Assembly: GCF_000014965.1 (NCBI RefSeq)
Contig: NC_008554.1
Span: 3,522,001-3,586,000, forward strand
Source of the DNA: Syntrophobacter fumaroxidans MPOB
GTDB lineage: Bacteria; Desulfobacterota; Syntrophobacteria; Syntrophobacterales; Syntrophobacteraceae
Direction: 5' to 3'
Length of the DNA: 64,000 nucleotides
A program made the translations under genes and the position numbers. The notes below the pieces were generated by a model, which was given only the letters and a program-made list of their open reading frames with translations, searched no databases and had not been told where the DNA came from. Positions 1 through 9,010 of the stretch are shown piece after piece; positions within the stretch are counted from its first letter, which is position 1, and the number at the start of each line of letters is the position of its first letter.

Positions 1-1562
1 ACGACTGGGGTGACACTAGTACAGGAAGTTTCACGGAAGAAAAGATTTATGCTGTCCAAAGTGGCATCAAGGCTGTTCAGCGCTGTCTATTGATGTCCAC
101 CGATCCCGGCGACCTTGTCCTCGACCCGACCTGCGGCTCGGGGACAACCGCTTATGTGGCCGAACAATGGGGCCGACGATGGATCACCATTGATACCTCC
201 CGTGTGGCTCTTGCGCTGGCTCGCGCCCGCATCATGGGGGCACGCTATTCCTATTACCTGCTGGCCGATAGTAAAGACGGACAACTCAAAGAAGCCGAGG
301 TCACACAATCGGCTCCTTCCGAAACACCAACTCATGGGAATATCCGGCAGGGATTCGTCTACGAGCGCGTGCCGCACATCACTCTCAAATCCATTGCCAA
401 CAACACTGAAATCGACGTGGTCTGGGAGAAGTTCCAGGAGACGATGGAACCACTCCGCGACAAGCTCAACAAGATCCTTGGCAAGAAATGGGAGGAATGG
501 GAAATTCCGCGAGATGCTGACGACAAATGGACGGAGGAAGCAGGAAAGCTCCATGCGGAATGGTGGAGGCAGCGCATCGCCCGACAGAAGGAAATCGACG
601 CGTCCATCGCAGCCAATGCCGACTTCGAATATCTTTACGACAAGCCGTACGAAGACAAAAAGAAGGTTCGCGTCTCGGGCCCGTTCACGGTTGAAAGTCT
701 TTCCCCCCATCGGGTGCTGACCGTCGACGCAGACGACGAACTGATCGACGGCGCCCGAAAATCGCAGAACGGCGGCGTCGAGGAAAACGATTTCACGCGC
801 ATGATCCTCGAAAACCTCAAGGCCGCCGGAGTGCAGCAGGCCCACAAGGAAGACAAGATCGACTTCACGTCCATCACGCCCTGGCCGGGTCACTTCGTCT
901 GCGCCGAAGGGCGGTACGTCGAAGGCGACGAAGCGTCCGGAACGGAAAAGCGGGCCGCGATATTCATCGGCCCGGAGTTCGGCACCGTCTCCCGTCCGGA
1001 CCTTGTGGCCGCCGCCCGCGAGGCGGGCGACGCCGACTTCGATGCGCTCATCACGTGCGCCTTCAACTACGATGCCCATTCGGCGGATTTCGACAAACTC
1101 GGCCGCATCCCGGTGCTCAAGGCGAGGATGAACGCCGACCTGCACATGGCCGACGATCTCAAGAACACCGGCAAGGGCAACCTGTTCGTCATCTTCGGCG
1201 AGCCGGACATCGACATTCTCGACGCGGAAAACGGACAAATTCGCGTGAAGATCAACGGAGTGGACGTGTTCCATCCCAACACCGGCGAAGTCCGCAGCGA
1301 CGGCGCCGAGGGCATCGCCTGCTGGTTCATCGACACCGATTACAACGAGGAGAGCTTCTTCGTCCGCCACGCCTATTTCCTTAGAGCGAACGATCCGTAC
1401 AAGTCGCTCAAGACGACCCTCAGGGCCGAAATCAATGAAGAGGCCTGGGAGTCGCTCCGCAGCGACACCTCGCGCCCGTTCGACAAACCCAAGTCCGGCC
1501 GCATCGCAGTGAAAGTAATCAACCATCTCGGCGACGAGGTGATGAAGGTATTTCGGGTATGA
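1..1562 (+). CDS. Site-specific DNA methyltransferase (type III Mod-like), 5' end outside window
   Basis: The reading frame is open from base 3 to the left edge, so this is the C-terminal part (about 520 residues) of a longer protein; the Met codon at 93 is internal. It shows the SAM-binding motif DPTCGSGTT at about 121-147, followed by a region typical of beta-class adenine-specific (type III Mod-like) methylases, in which the DPPY catalytic motif comes first and would lie upstream. The long C-terminal half is probably target recognition or complex assembly. The stop is 30 bases before the ietA-like gene on the same strand, which suggests co-transcription. No Res subunit follows it inside the window. 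The class is fairly sure; the DNA target and partner cannot be read from the sequence. Confidence 0.85.
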   Translation, partial: DWGDTSTGSFTEEKIYAVQSGIKAVQRCLLMSTDPGDLVLDPTCGSGTTAYVAEQWGRRWITIDTSRVALALARARIMGARYSYYLLADSKDGQLKEAEVTQSAPSETPTHGNIRQGFVYERVPHITLKSIANNTEIDVVWEKFQETMEPLRDKLNKILGKKWEEWEIPRDADDKWTEEAGKLHAEWWRQRIARQKEIDASIAANADFEYLYDKPYEDKKKVRVSGPFTVESLSPHRVLTVDADDELIDGARKSQNGGVEENDFTRMILENLKAAGVQQAHKEDKIDFTSITPWPGHFVCAEGRYVEGDEASGTEKRAAIFIGPEFGTVSRPDLVAAAREAGDADFDALITCAFNYDAHSADFDKLGRIPVLKARMNADLHMADDLKNTGKGNLFVIFGEPDIDILDAENGQIRVKINGVDVFHPNTGEVRSDGAEGIACWFIDTDYNEESFFVRHAYFLRANDPYKSLKTTLRAEINEEAWESLRSDTSRPFDKPKSGRIAVKVINHLGDEVMKVFRV

Positions 1563-1592
1563 TAGAATTCATCCAACAAAGGAGGCTCGGCC

Positions 1593-2579
1593 ATGGCAAG
1601 TGCTGAACAGTTGAAGGCCCTGCTCAAGTCACACCTGGAGGGTGATGATCAGCGCTTCTTCTCGGTGGTCATGCAGGTCGCCGCCCATGAGGCAAAACTG
1701 GGCCATGGCAAGCTGGCCGAAGAGCTGCGGACGCTTGTCGATGAGGCCAAGCACCGTCGAAGCGTAGTGCCGCCTGTGCCCATCAGCCGGCCAAAGGGAG
1801 AGTTGGTTGGGCTGCTGACGGTTTCGTACCCCAAGGCAAGGCTGGGGGACATGGTCCTCGACCCAATTTTGGAGCAGGAGCTACAGCGGGTTATTCGAGA
1901 ACAGCGTCACGCCGGCCAAATACTGGCGCATGGGCTTTCGCCGCGTCGCAAACTCCTTTTGGTGGGGGCTCCGGGCACCGGCAAGACCCTCACTGCCTCG
2001 GTTCTCGCCGGCGAGTTGGGTGTCCCGCTGCTCCTGGTCCGCCTGGACGGGTTGATCACCAAGTTTATGGGGGAGACGGCAGCCAAACTGCGGCAGGTCT
2101 TCGATGCCACCAGCCAAACTCGCGGCGTCTACTTTTTTGACGAGTTTGACGCAATCGGCTCCCATCGGGGATTGTCCAATGATGTCGGCGAAATCCGACG
2201 GGTGCTCAATAGCTTCCTGCAAATGATCGAGCAAGATTACTCCCACAGCCTCATCGTTGCGGCGACAAATCATCCGGAAATCCTGGACCACGCTCTATTC
2301 CGTCGTTTTGACGATGTGCTGCACTACGAACTGCCTGATGTAATGCAGATCGCAGCGCTGCTCAAGACGCGGTTGGCGGGTTTTGCCGCAAAAGGTATTT
2401 CCTGGAAAAGATTGGCGAAGACCGCGACGGGCCTGAGCTATGCAGAAGTCACTCGGGCTGCAGAAGAAGCGCTCAAGGAGGCGTTGATCCTTAAGCGGGA
2501 ATTCGTCACTGAGCCCGACATCCGCCTCATGTTGTCAGAACGCCAGGTCGTTGCGGGCAGGCTCAAAAAAAGCTCATAG
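1593..2579 (+). CDS. ietA: IetA-like AAA family ATPase
   Basis: A 328-residue AAA ATPase. Visible are Walker A GAPGTGKT at residues 125-132, a Walker B ending FFDEFD about 45 residues later, and an arginine-rich sensor and lid region near FRRFDD. The N-terminal 110 residues are helical and family-specific. The start is set by AAAGGAGG eight bases before the ATG. It sits directly before an S8 subtilisin-like protease; this ATPase-protease pair matches IetAS, described (from memory) as a plasmid stability module on the Agrobacterium Ti plasmid and later as an antiphage system. In that model the ATPase restrains or directs the protease. Assignment rests on domain pairing and order, not on a database search. 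Confidence 0.8.
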   Translation: MASAEQLKALLKSHLEGDDQRFFSVVMQVAAHEAKLGHGKLAEELRTLVDEAKHRRSVVPPVPISRPKGELVGLLTVSYPKARLGDMVLDPILEQELQRVIREQRHAGQILAHGLSPRRKLLLVGAPGTGKTLTASVLAGELGVPLLLVRLDGLITKFMGETAAKLRQVFDATSQTRGVYFFDEFDAIGSHRGLSNDVGEIRRVLNSFLQMIEQDYSHSLIVAATNHPEILDHALFRRFDDVLHYELPDVMQIAALLKTRLAGFAAKGISWKRLAKTATGLSYAEVTRAAEEALKEALILKREFVTEPDIRLMLSERQVVAGRLKKSS

Positions 2580-2600
2580 CAGGGAAGGCACCTTCTTGGC

Positions 2601-5108
2601 ATGATGGAACGCAACGAGAGAAAGAAACGGCACTTCATCCTGGGAAGCATTGCCGAACCCGAGCGGTTCAGCCGACCGCAGCGGATAATTGAACAGGGGA
2701 AGGTTCCTGAGCGTGACCGTCAACGACACGGTGCGGCGCTGCTTGGTCAGGTCGAAGCACTGAAGCCGGAGATGCTGGCCGCTCGGGAGGCTCAGGAAGA
2801 GGTCGGACTCGATGGCGGATTCGGATTGCAGGTGGAGTTCGAAAGCTTTCCGGACATCGATCTGGCTTTTGAAAGTTTGGCGCGGGAACGTTCCGGAATC
2901 GAATTGCAGAACGTTCGCCATCAGGATCAGCGCACGTACGCGACCGTCTTTGTCCCGGATGGGAAGCTGGAACATTTTGAAGGTCTGATTCGGGACTATC
3001 TTGAAGAAAAGCGCGATAAAGCGGGGCGCGCTCGGGACCATAAAACCCTGATCAATGCGATTCAGCAAATTCGTGCCGCAAGCCTGCGTGCCCTCTGGAC
3101 GGATGACTTGCAGGTCTTCCCGGCCACGGATGACGAAACCTTCTGGTGGGAGGTCTGGCTACCGGTTTGCGGTGATCGCGCCGGCACCGTAGCCAATTTC
3201 CGTAGCCTGGCCGAAGCACAGGATCTGCAAGTGGCTCCTGGCGAACTGGAGTTCCCGGAACGGACGGTGTTATTGGCACATGCCTCCGCCAGCCAGATGC
3301 GACGTTCCATGATGACAATCAACAGCATTGCCGAACTCAGGAGGGCCAAGGAGACGGCTGAGTTCTTCCATGCCCTGCCGCCGCAAGAGCAGCCGGAATG
3401 GTTAGAGGAGTTGCTTGGCCGTACCCGGTTTACCCGACCGGACGAAGCTGTTCCCCATGTGTGTTTGCTTGACACCGGCGTCAACAATGGACACCCTTTG
3501 ATCGCACCGGCGCTTGCCGATCGGGATTTACACACTGTGGAACCCGCGTGGGGAACGGACGACACATACGGGCACGGCACGGCCATGGCAGGACTCGCCC
3601 TGGCCGGAAATCTTGCGGAGTCCCTTGATTCGGGTGCCCCTATCGAGATCGGTCATCGCCTGGAATCGGTCAAGTTGCTGCCGCTGGATGGGGCTAATGC
3701 GGGAGATGCCCGACACCACGGTTACTTGACGACGGAGGCGGTTGCCCGGCCAGAGATCACGTCGCCGCACCGCCGCCGGGTGTTTAGCATGGCAGTAACT
3801 GCTAAAGACTACCGCGATCACGGCCGTCCTTCGGCGTGGTCAGCCGCAATCGATCGTTTGGCGGCCGATGCGGAGGAATACGGGGGAACCCCGAGGCTGC
3901 TGATAGTATCCGCCGGGAACATCGATGACCCGAACGCCTGGGTCGAGTACCCCTACAGCAACGAGACCGATGGCATTCATGATCCCGGTCAGGCCTGGAA
4001 CGCCTTGACTGTCGGTGCCTGCACCGATCTTATCCATATAACCGAACCGGACGCCGGCGACTATCAGTCTATTGCACCGGTTGGCGGACTGAGTCCCTTC
4101 AGTACAACGTCTCTCACCTGGCAGCCACGTTGGCCTCTGAAGCCGGATGTGGTGTTCGAGGGCGGCAATGCGGCCAAAGATGCTTTTGGCGCCGTTTGGT
4201 TGCCCAGTCTGAGCCTCCTTACCTCATACCATGTGCCGAGCCGGCGATTGTTCACCACAACGAACGCCACCAGTGCGGCAACGGCGCTTGCCGGCGGAAT
4301 GGCGGCGCGATTGATGTCGGTCTATCCGGAGCTTTGGCCGGAATCTATACGTGCCTTAATGGTCCATTCCGCAGAATGGACGGATACAATGCGGTCCATG
4401 TTTCTGCCGGCACGCGAAAAGCCATCAAAGAAAGATTTCGAAAATCTGGTCCGTCACTGTGGTTTCGGTGTACCGGATCTGGATCGTGCCCTGTGGAGTC
4501 TTTCGAATTCCCTCACCATGGTGGTGGAGGAACACCTGTATCCATTCAAGCGTGAAGCCCATAAGCAGCCAGCCCTGAAGGATATGCACCTACACCGACT
4601 GCCCTGGCCGCTGGTTGAACTCGAAGAACTGGGTGAAGCACGGGTGGAAATGCGCGTAACGCTGTCCTATTTCATAGAACCCAACCCGTCGGAGAGAGGT
4701 TTCCGTTCACGCTACCGGTATGAATCTCACGGACTGCGCTTCGATGTAAAGCGCCCATCGGAGTCGGAGGACGATTTCCGAGCGCGGATCAATGCTGCCG
4801 CACGCAACGAAGAGGAGGGTACGCGTAGCAGGGGTGACGATCCTGGGTGGGTGATAGGTATACAAAATCGGCACAAGGGATCACTGCACTCAGACATCTG
4901 GCAAGGCAGCGCCGCCGATCTCGCCAGTCGAGGAATCCTGGCAGTCTATCCGGCGGTGGGATGGTGGAAGACCCACACACGAATGGAACGATATGACACG
5001 GCAGCGCGCTATTCTCTGGTCGTGTCCATTCGCGCGCCGGAAATCGAGGTAGACCTCTATAACGCCGTTGCCAATCTGATCACCACGCCCGTGGCGGTGG
5101 AACACTGA
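2601..5108 (+). CDS. ietS: IetS-like S8 subtilisin family serine protease
   Basis: An 835-residue cytoplasmic-type protein without signal peptide. A subtilase domain occupies roughly residues 280-630, with Asp291 (LLDTGVNNGH), His325 (TYGHGTAMAG) and Ser558 (NATSAATA) as the likely catalytic triad. The serine motif departs from the usual GTSxA. About 280 N-terminal and 200 C-terminal residues are outside the protease fold and may hold the substrate or ATPase contact. The gene starts 21 bases after the AAA ATPase and its stop is one base before the helicase start. Two adjacent ATG codons (2601, 2604) are possible starts; the ribosome site is weak, which fits translational coupling. It is the likely effector of an IetAS defence module. 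Confidence 0.82.
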   Translation: MMERNERKKRHFILGSIAEPERFSRPQRIIEQGKVPERDRQRHGAALLGQVEALKPEMLAAREAQEEVGLDGGFGLQVEFESFPDIDLAFESLARERSGIELQNVRHQDQRTYATVFVPDGKLEHFEGLIRDYLEEKRDKAGRARDHKTLINAIQQIRAASLRALWTDDLQVFPATDDETFWWEVWLPVCGDRAGTVANFRSLAEAQDLQVAPGELEFPERTVLLAHASASQMRRSMMTINSIAELRRAKETAEFFHALPPQEQPEWLEELLGRTRFTRPDEAVPHVCLLDTGVNNGHPLIAPALADRDLHTVEPAWGTDDTYGHGTAMAGLALAGNLAESLDSGAPIEIGHRLESVKLLPLDGANAGDARHHGYLTTEAVARPEITSPHRRRVFSMAVTAKDYRDHGRPSAWSAAIDRLAADAEEYGGTPRLLIVSAGNIDDPNAWVEYPYSNETDGIHDPGQAWNALTVGACTDLIHITEPDAGDYQSIAPVGGLSPFSTTSLTWQPRWPLKPDVVFEGGNAAKDAFGAVWLPSLSLLTSYHVPSRRLFTTTNATSAATALAGGMAARLMSVYPELWPESIRALMVHSAEWTDTMRSMFLPAREKPSKKDFENLVRHCGFGVPDLDRALWSLSNSLTMVVEEHLYPFKREAHKQPALKDMHLHRLPWPLVELEELGEARVEMRVTLSYFIEPNPSERGFRSRYRYESHGLRFDVKRPSESEDDFRARINAAARNEEEGTRSRGDDPGWVIGIQNRHKGSLHSDIWQGSAADLASRGILAVYPAVGWWKTHTRMERYDTAARYSLVVSIRAPEIEVDLYNAVANLITTPVAVEH

Positions 5109-5109
5109 T

Positions 5110-7182
5110 ATGGAATTCCGCATTGCCGACACATTCACCGACAGCCTCAGCAGGCTTACGGGGCACGAACAGAAGGCGGTGAAGACCACGGCCTTCGACC
5201 TGCAAATGAACCTTGGCAAACCTGGAATGCATTTCCACAAGCTGGACAAGGCGCGAGACCCCAACTTCTGGTCGGTGCGGGTCAGCGGCGACATTCGAAT
5301 CATTGTGCACAAGACGGACGCGAGCCTGCTCCTGTGTTACGTCGACCACCATGACACCGCCTACGATTGGGCCGAGCGGCGCAAGTTGGAAACGCATCCC
5401 AAGACCGGCGCCGCACAATTGGTTGAGGTCCGAGAGACGGTCAGGGAGATCACGGTTTCCAAATACGTCGAAGTGGGGGAGAGGGATCATGCCAAGCCAC
5501 CCCTGTTTGCCGACGTCCCCGAAGAAGATCTATTGAGTTACGGTGTGCCCATCGAGTGGTTGGATGATGTGCGCAAAGCCAATGAGGATACCGTGTTGGA
5601 GCTGGCCGACCATCTTCCGAGCGAAGCGGCCGAGGCGCTGCTGGATCTGGCCACCGGGGTGCATCCGCAGATCACACAACCTACAGCACACGGCAAGGAT
5701 CCGTTCGACCACCCCGATGCACAGCGCCGGTTCCGCGTGATGCATGACGTTGAAGCGCTGGAACGCGCCCTAGACTATGCCTGGGAGAAGTGGACGGTTT
5801 TTCTCCATCCCGCGCAACGTCAGCTGGTGGAGAGACAATTCAGCGGCCCTGCCCGGGTCTCGGGCTCCGCAGGTACGGGAAAGACCATCGTTGCGCTCCA
5901 CCGGGCCGTTCATCTTGCCCGTATCCACCCCGATGCGCGGGTGCTGCTCACGACGTTTTCCGAGACCCTGGCGAATGCACTGCGCACTAAGCTCAGACGA
6001 TTGATCAGCAATGAACCGCGGATTGGCGAACGCCTGGAAGTGCACGCCATGGGCGCGATAGGCAGGCGGCTTTATGAATTGAACTTCGGCCGTCCCCGGA
6101 TCGCTTCCCGGGAAGCGATCCGGCAGGCTCTCGACGAGGCTGCCGGGGCGGTCGACGGCCACAGGTTCAGCCGCCATTTCCTGATGATGGAATGGGCGCA
6201 GGTTGTGGATGCCTGGCAACTGAAAACTTGGGAAGCCTATCGCGACGTCAGGCGGCTGGGTCGAAAGACACGCCTTCAAGAGAAGCAACGTGCAGTGCTC
6301 TGGTCCATTTTCGACCACGTCTGGTCCAGCTTGGAGAATCGGGGCATGGTGACCGAGTCTTATCTTTTCAGTCGCCTGGCCTCGCAGCTCGCCGAGACCG
6401 GACGGCCGCCGTTCGATTATGTGGTCGTGGATGAGGCACAAGATGTCGGAATATCTCAGCTCCGATTTCTCGCTGCTCTCACCGCCACGCACCCGCATCA
6501 CCTGTTCTTCGCAGGCGACCTCGGCCAACGGATTTTTCAGCAGCCATTCTCCTGGAAGGCTCTCGGCGTCGACATTCGTGGTCGATCCCACACGCTTCGA
6601 ATCAATTACCGGACTTCACACCAGATCAGAATGCAGGCTGACCGCCTGCTTGCCCCGGAATTATCCGATGTTGACGGAAATTCCGAAGAGCGACGCGGTA
6701 CAATCTCGATTTTCAATGGGCCAAAACCCAAGCTCATGATTCTCGACACACCGGATGAGGAAATCGAGGCTGTCGGAAGGTGGCTCTCCGGACTTATGGA
6801 CCAAGGATTGCGGCCTCACGAAGTGGGAGTTTTCTTTCGTTCCGCTGCCGAACTGGATCGAGCCCGCGCGGCAGCCAAAGCCGCAGGACTTCCGGTCAGG
6901 GTACTGGACGATAGCGTGGACTCGAGCAGTGGTTACGTCTCCATCAGCACCATGCATCTTGCCAAAGGCCTGGAGTTTCGGGCAGTCGCCGTGATGGCCT
7001 GTGACGACGAGGTCATTCCTCTGCAGGAACGGATCGAAGCGGTTTCGGACGACTCCGACCTGGACGAGGTATACAACACCGAACGCCACCTGCTCTATGT
7101 CGCCTGTACCCGTGCAAGGGACCATCTGCTTGTAACCGGTGTCGACCCTGCTTCGGAGTTCCTCGATGATCTGCGGATGTGA
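5110..7182 (+). CDS. UvrD/Rep-type superfamily 1 helicase with RelE/ParE-like N-terminal domain
   Basis: A 690-residue protein. Residues 1 to about 95 resemble the RelE/ParE toxin fold (short helices, then beta strands with the pattern KLDKARDPNFWSVRV and DIRIIVHK). An SF1 helicase follows: Walker A GSAGTGKT with Lys258, DEAQD at 441-445, an INYRTSHQI motif, MHLAKGLEF (motif V) and VACTRARDHL (motif VI). The start codon lies one base after the protease stop, so translation is probably coupled to ietS. Helicases with this N-terminal domain are common in databases, often near defence genes; whether the RelE-like part cleaves RNA, or only anchors the protein, cannot be told. It is probably a fourth member of the defence operon. 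Confidence 0.85.
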   Translation: MEFRIADTFTDSLSRLTGHEQKAVKTTAFDLQMNLGKPGMHFHKLDKARDPNFWSVRVSGDIRIIVHKTDASLLLCYVDHHDTAYDWAERRKLETHPKTGAAQLVEVRETVREITVSKYVEVGERDHAKPPLFADVPEEDLLSYGVPIEWLDDVRKANEDTVLELADHLPSEAAEALLDLATGVHPQITQPTAHGKDPFDHPDAQRRFRVMHDVEALERALDYAWEKWTVFLHPAQRQLVERQFSGPARVSGSAGTGKTIVALHRAVHLARIHPDARVLLTTFSETLANALRTKLRRLISNEPRIGERLEVHAMGAIGRRLYELNFGRPRIASREAIRQALDEAAGAVDGHRFSRHFLMMEWAQVVDAWQLKTWEAYRDVRRLGRKTRLQEKQRAVLWSIFDHVWSSLENRGMVTESYLFSRLASQLAETGRPPFDYVVVDEAQDVGISQLRFLAALTATHPHHLFFAGDLGQRIFQQPFSWKALGVDIRGRSHTLRINYRTSHQIRMQADRLLAPELSDVDGNSEERRGTISIFNGPKPKLMILDTPDEEIEAVGRWLSGLMDQGLRPHEVGVFFRSAAELDRARAAAKAAGLPVRVLDDSVDSSSGYVSISTMHLAKGLEFRAVAVMACDDEVIPLQERIEAVSDDSDLDEVYNTERHLLYVACTRARDHLLVTGVDPASEFLDDLRM

Positions 7183-7285
7183 TGTGGGCAAAATGCGATC
7201 TCCGAAGCGTGGACAAGCTTATAGCAATAATGGTGGCCCTTATCCGGGACGGTCCCTGAGGAAGGTAGCCTGCCCCCCTCGGGCG

Positions 7286-7310
7286 GGCGGAGAGGGGACG
7301 CCTCTCCGCC
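7286..7310. terminator. Strong hairpin between helicase and heat-shock genes
   Basis: A perfect 10-bp stem (7286-7295 with 7301-7310) and 5-base loop lies in the 218-bp gap between two convergent genes. There is no clear T-run on either side, so factor-independent termination is not certain. The position suggests a bidirectional transcription barrier. Confidence 0.4.
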
Positions 7311-7400
7311 GGGGCGAATGTCGGGGGATCGTGCGGGAAAGCTTGTGGGCAGGGGCCTTGTTCTCCGCGGCCCCTCCCCGTCGAAGTGAATTTCACGTCA

Positions 7401-7592
7401 TCATGCGGCCTTGTCCGTCCGCGCGGCTTTGTCCGCTTCAAAAAGCCTCCCGTATTCCTCGATCAGGTTCTTCAATTCCAGGATCGCCTGCTTTTCCTCG
7501 CCGGTCAGAAGCAGCGTCTCGGCCTGTTTGGGATCCTGCTCATAATGCATGCAATACAGCCTGAAAACCCTCAATGCGCGATCGATATCCAT
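7401..7592 (-). CDS. Small conserved-looking acidic protein downstream of hsp20
   Basis: A 63-residue protein starting MDIDRALRVF. The start at 7592 is chosen because AAAGGAGG lies eight bases upstream; a longer frame to 7634 would run through that site. It is helical, with a Tyr/Glu-rich middle and an alternating charged C-terminus (DKAARTDKAA). It follows hsp20 by 48 bases on the same strand and is probably in the same heat-shock transcript. I do not recognise a family; a small chaperone cofactor or regulator is possible but is only inferred from context. Confidence 0.65.
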   Translation of the reverse strand: MDIDRALRVFRLYCMHYEQDPKQAETLLLTGEEKQAILELKNLIEEYGRLFEADKAARTDKAA

Positions 7593-7640
7593 GGTCCCAT
7601 CCTCCTTTCCCGATGAGTGATCCCTGCAACCCACGGATTC

Positions 7641-8195
7641 TCATTGCCTGTTGATCACGACCTGCTTCGGCTTCGCGACCGCCCGGGCCTTCCTGGGAAT
7701 GGTGATCGTCAGGATACCGTGTTTGTAGGCGGCGTTGATGCCCTCCTGCTCCGCATCTTCGGGCAGGGACAGTACCCTCTGGAAGGAGCCGTAGGAGCGC
7801 TCCATCCGGTAGTAATTCTTATCCTTTTCTTCCTTCTCCTGCCTTTTCTCACCCTTGATGATCAGGGTATCCTCCTGCAGCTCCAGCTGAACGTCCTTTT
7901 CGTCCACCCCCGGCAGCTCGACGGTGATCGTGTACTCCTTGTCGCCGGCGGCAATATCCAGCATGGGCTTCAGCCACTCGGTGCCCGACATCGGAGCGAT
8001 TTCCCTGCCCACCCCCATCGACGGAAAACCGAACCCTCGGAAGAAATGGTCGAACATCCGGTCGATTTCCTGGTGAAACCGCGCGACGGGGTTGTCGTGG
8101 CGCGGCTGGTCGTAGCGCTGCACGGGAAGGTTTGCGGACTGCTGCTCCTCTTCCTTTTTGAACCAGTTCCAGGGTGCCAGCTTTTTGAAATCCAT
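7641..8195 (-). CDS. Hsp20/alpha-crystallin family small heat shock protein
   Basis: A 184-residue small heat-shock protein that would hold unfolding proteins in the cytoplasm. The alpha-crystallin domain covers roughly residues 75-175, with the [11 protein letters not shown] segment, the LIIKGEK strand, the FQRVLSLPE strand and a C-terminal [10 protein letters not shown] motif. The N-terminal arm has amphipathic Trp/Phe-rich sequence ([10 protein letters not shown]). The start at 8195 has GGAAAGGAGG eight bases upstream; upstream in-frame Met codons lack such a site. It lies directly downstream of a decayed groESL and a CIRCE operator, so heat induction through HrcA is plausible. Confidence 0.95.
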   Translation of the reverse strand: MDFKKLAPWNWFKKEEEQQSANLPVQRYDQPRHDNPVARFHQEIDRMFDHFFRGFGFPSMGVGREIAPMSGTEWLKPMLDIAAGDKEYTITVELPGVDEKDVQLELQEDTLIIKGEKRQEKEEKDKNYYRMERSYGSFQRVLSLPEDAEQEGINAAYKHGILTITIPRKARAVAKPKQVVINRQ

Positions 8196-8251
8196 GGCAT
8201 ATTCCTCCTTTCCAAGACCGGCATCGGGCGGTTTGAGCACCCGCGCGGCAC

Positions 8252-8516
8252 GCTCGACGCATTCTGTAGGGCAAGGCGCACCGCTCTGCTCGGGTCGATG
8301 ACTCCCTCACCCACGAGATCCCCGCAGGAATCGGTCCAGGCGTTGAAACCGAAAATGCGATTGTCCCTGAAAACGCCTTCCCCGACCGCGACCATTCTGC
8401 CCTGCTGGGGTTTCTCCTTGGCCATGTCCGGGATGATGATCCCTCCGGCGGTTTTCTCCTCCTCCGCCCATGCGCCTGACAACAATCCGATCATGCAGGG
8501 GCTTGAGCTTTATACC
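8252..8516 (-). pseudogene. Decayed groES-groEL remnant (internal deletion fusing the two)
   Basis: On the minus strand a ribosome site AAGGAG at about 8525 precedes a broken GroES start. Bases to about 8470 read [14 protein letters not shown] in one frame, then the frame shifts and 8375-8464 reads [13 protein letters not shown] then KEKPQQG, both hallmarks of GroES. At 8252-8356, in the same frame as the second piece, the text becomes [14 protein letters not shown] then [17 protein letters not shown], which matches the C-terminal part of GroEL near GIIDPTKVTRSALQNA. The end of GroES and about the first 470 residues of GroEL are therefore missing, with at least one frameshift. A functional groESL must lie elsewhere. 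Confidence 0.85.
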
Positions 8517-8597
8517 ATCGCTCCTTGAAGTTTCGAATCAAGATTCATGCCGCCATGCATGAACACGGCACGGGTAAAAACCCTTCCAACGAGAACT

Positions 8598-8624
8598 TTA
8601 GCACTCGACAATAGTGAGTGCTGA
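8598..8624 (-). promoter_or_regulatory. CIRCE element (HrcA operator)
   Basis: The sequence TTAGCACTC, nine bases, GAGTGCTGA matches the CIRCE consensus inverted repeat (TTAGCACTC-N9-GAGTGCTAA) at 17 of 18 arm positions. It lies about 80 bases upstream of the groES remnant. A TTGACA hexamer on the minus strand at 8655-8660 could be the -35. HrcA repression with heat release is the known role; here the only intact genes downstream are hsp20 and the 63-residue protein. Confidence 0.92.
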
Positions 8625-9010
8625 CAAAATATTTGTTAATCCGGTCTTCCCGATTGTCAATGGGCGTTCGAAAAATTTTACGGCATGTCGCACAGAGTCA
8701 ATTTGCAGAGTGATTTCCAATAGACGGGTCTTCCAGAGCGATTTGTGCGCGCAAAACCGATCCGCATGTTAAACTGGAATCAAAGAAGACGACTTGCGAA
8801 GAACTGTTGCAGAGACGAAGACGCGCAATCCCGGGCCACGCACCGAAAAATCAAAAAAACCGGGCCTTGCCGACCCGGAGGCAAAGTGCCGACCGTTGAG
8901 GCCGTTCCTGCCTCGTCCTCGGTGAAGCCGATCATGCGGGCGATCGTTCCGGCCCGCATCCGGGGAACCGGCTCGAAAGGGGAAAACAACAGGACGCCGG
9001 AGTGTGCGCC
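8625..9010. other. Intergenic region between divergent heat-shock locus and DAC gene
   Basis: This 386-bp stretch holds the probable -35 of the heat-shock promoter near its left end. No supported coding frame is visible; the plus-strand frame at 8745-9014 has no ribosome site or recognisable content. GGAG at about 8998 serves the next gene. Confidence 0.6.

Noticed and set aside
87-1526. Long minus-strand frame opposite the methylase
   Set aside because: It mirrors the coding bias of the plus strand, has no ribosome site, and the plus strand has clear methylase motifs.
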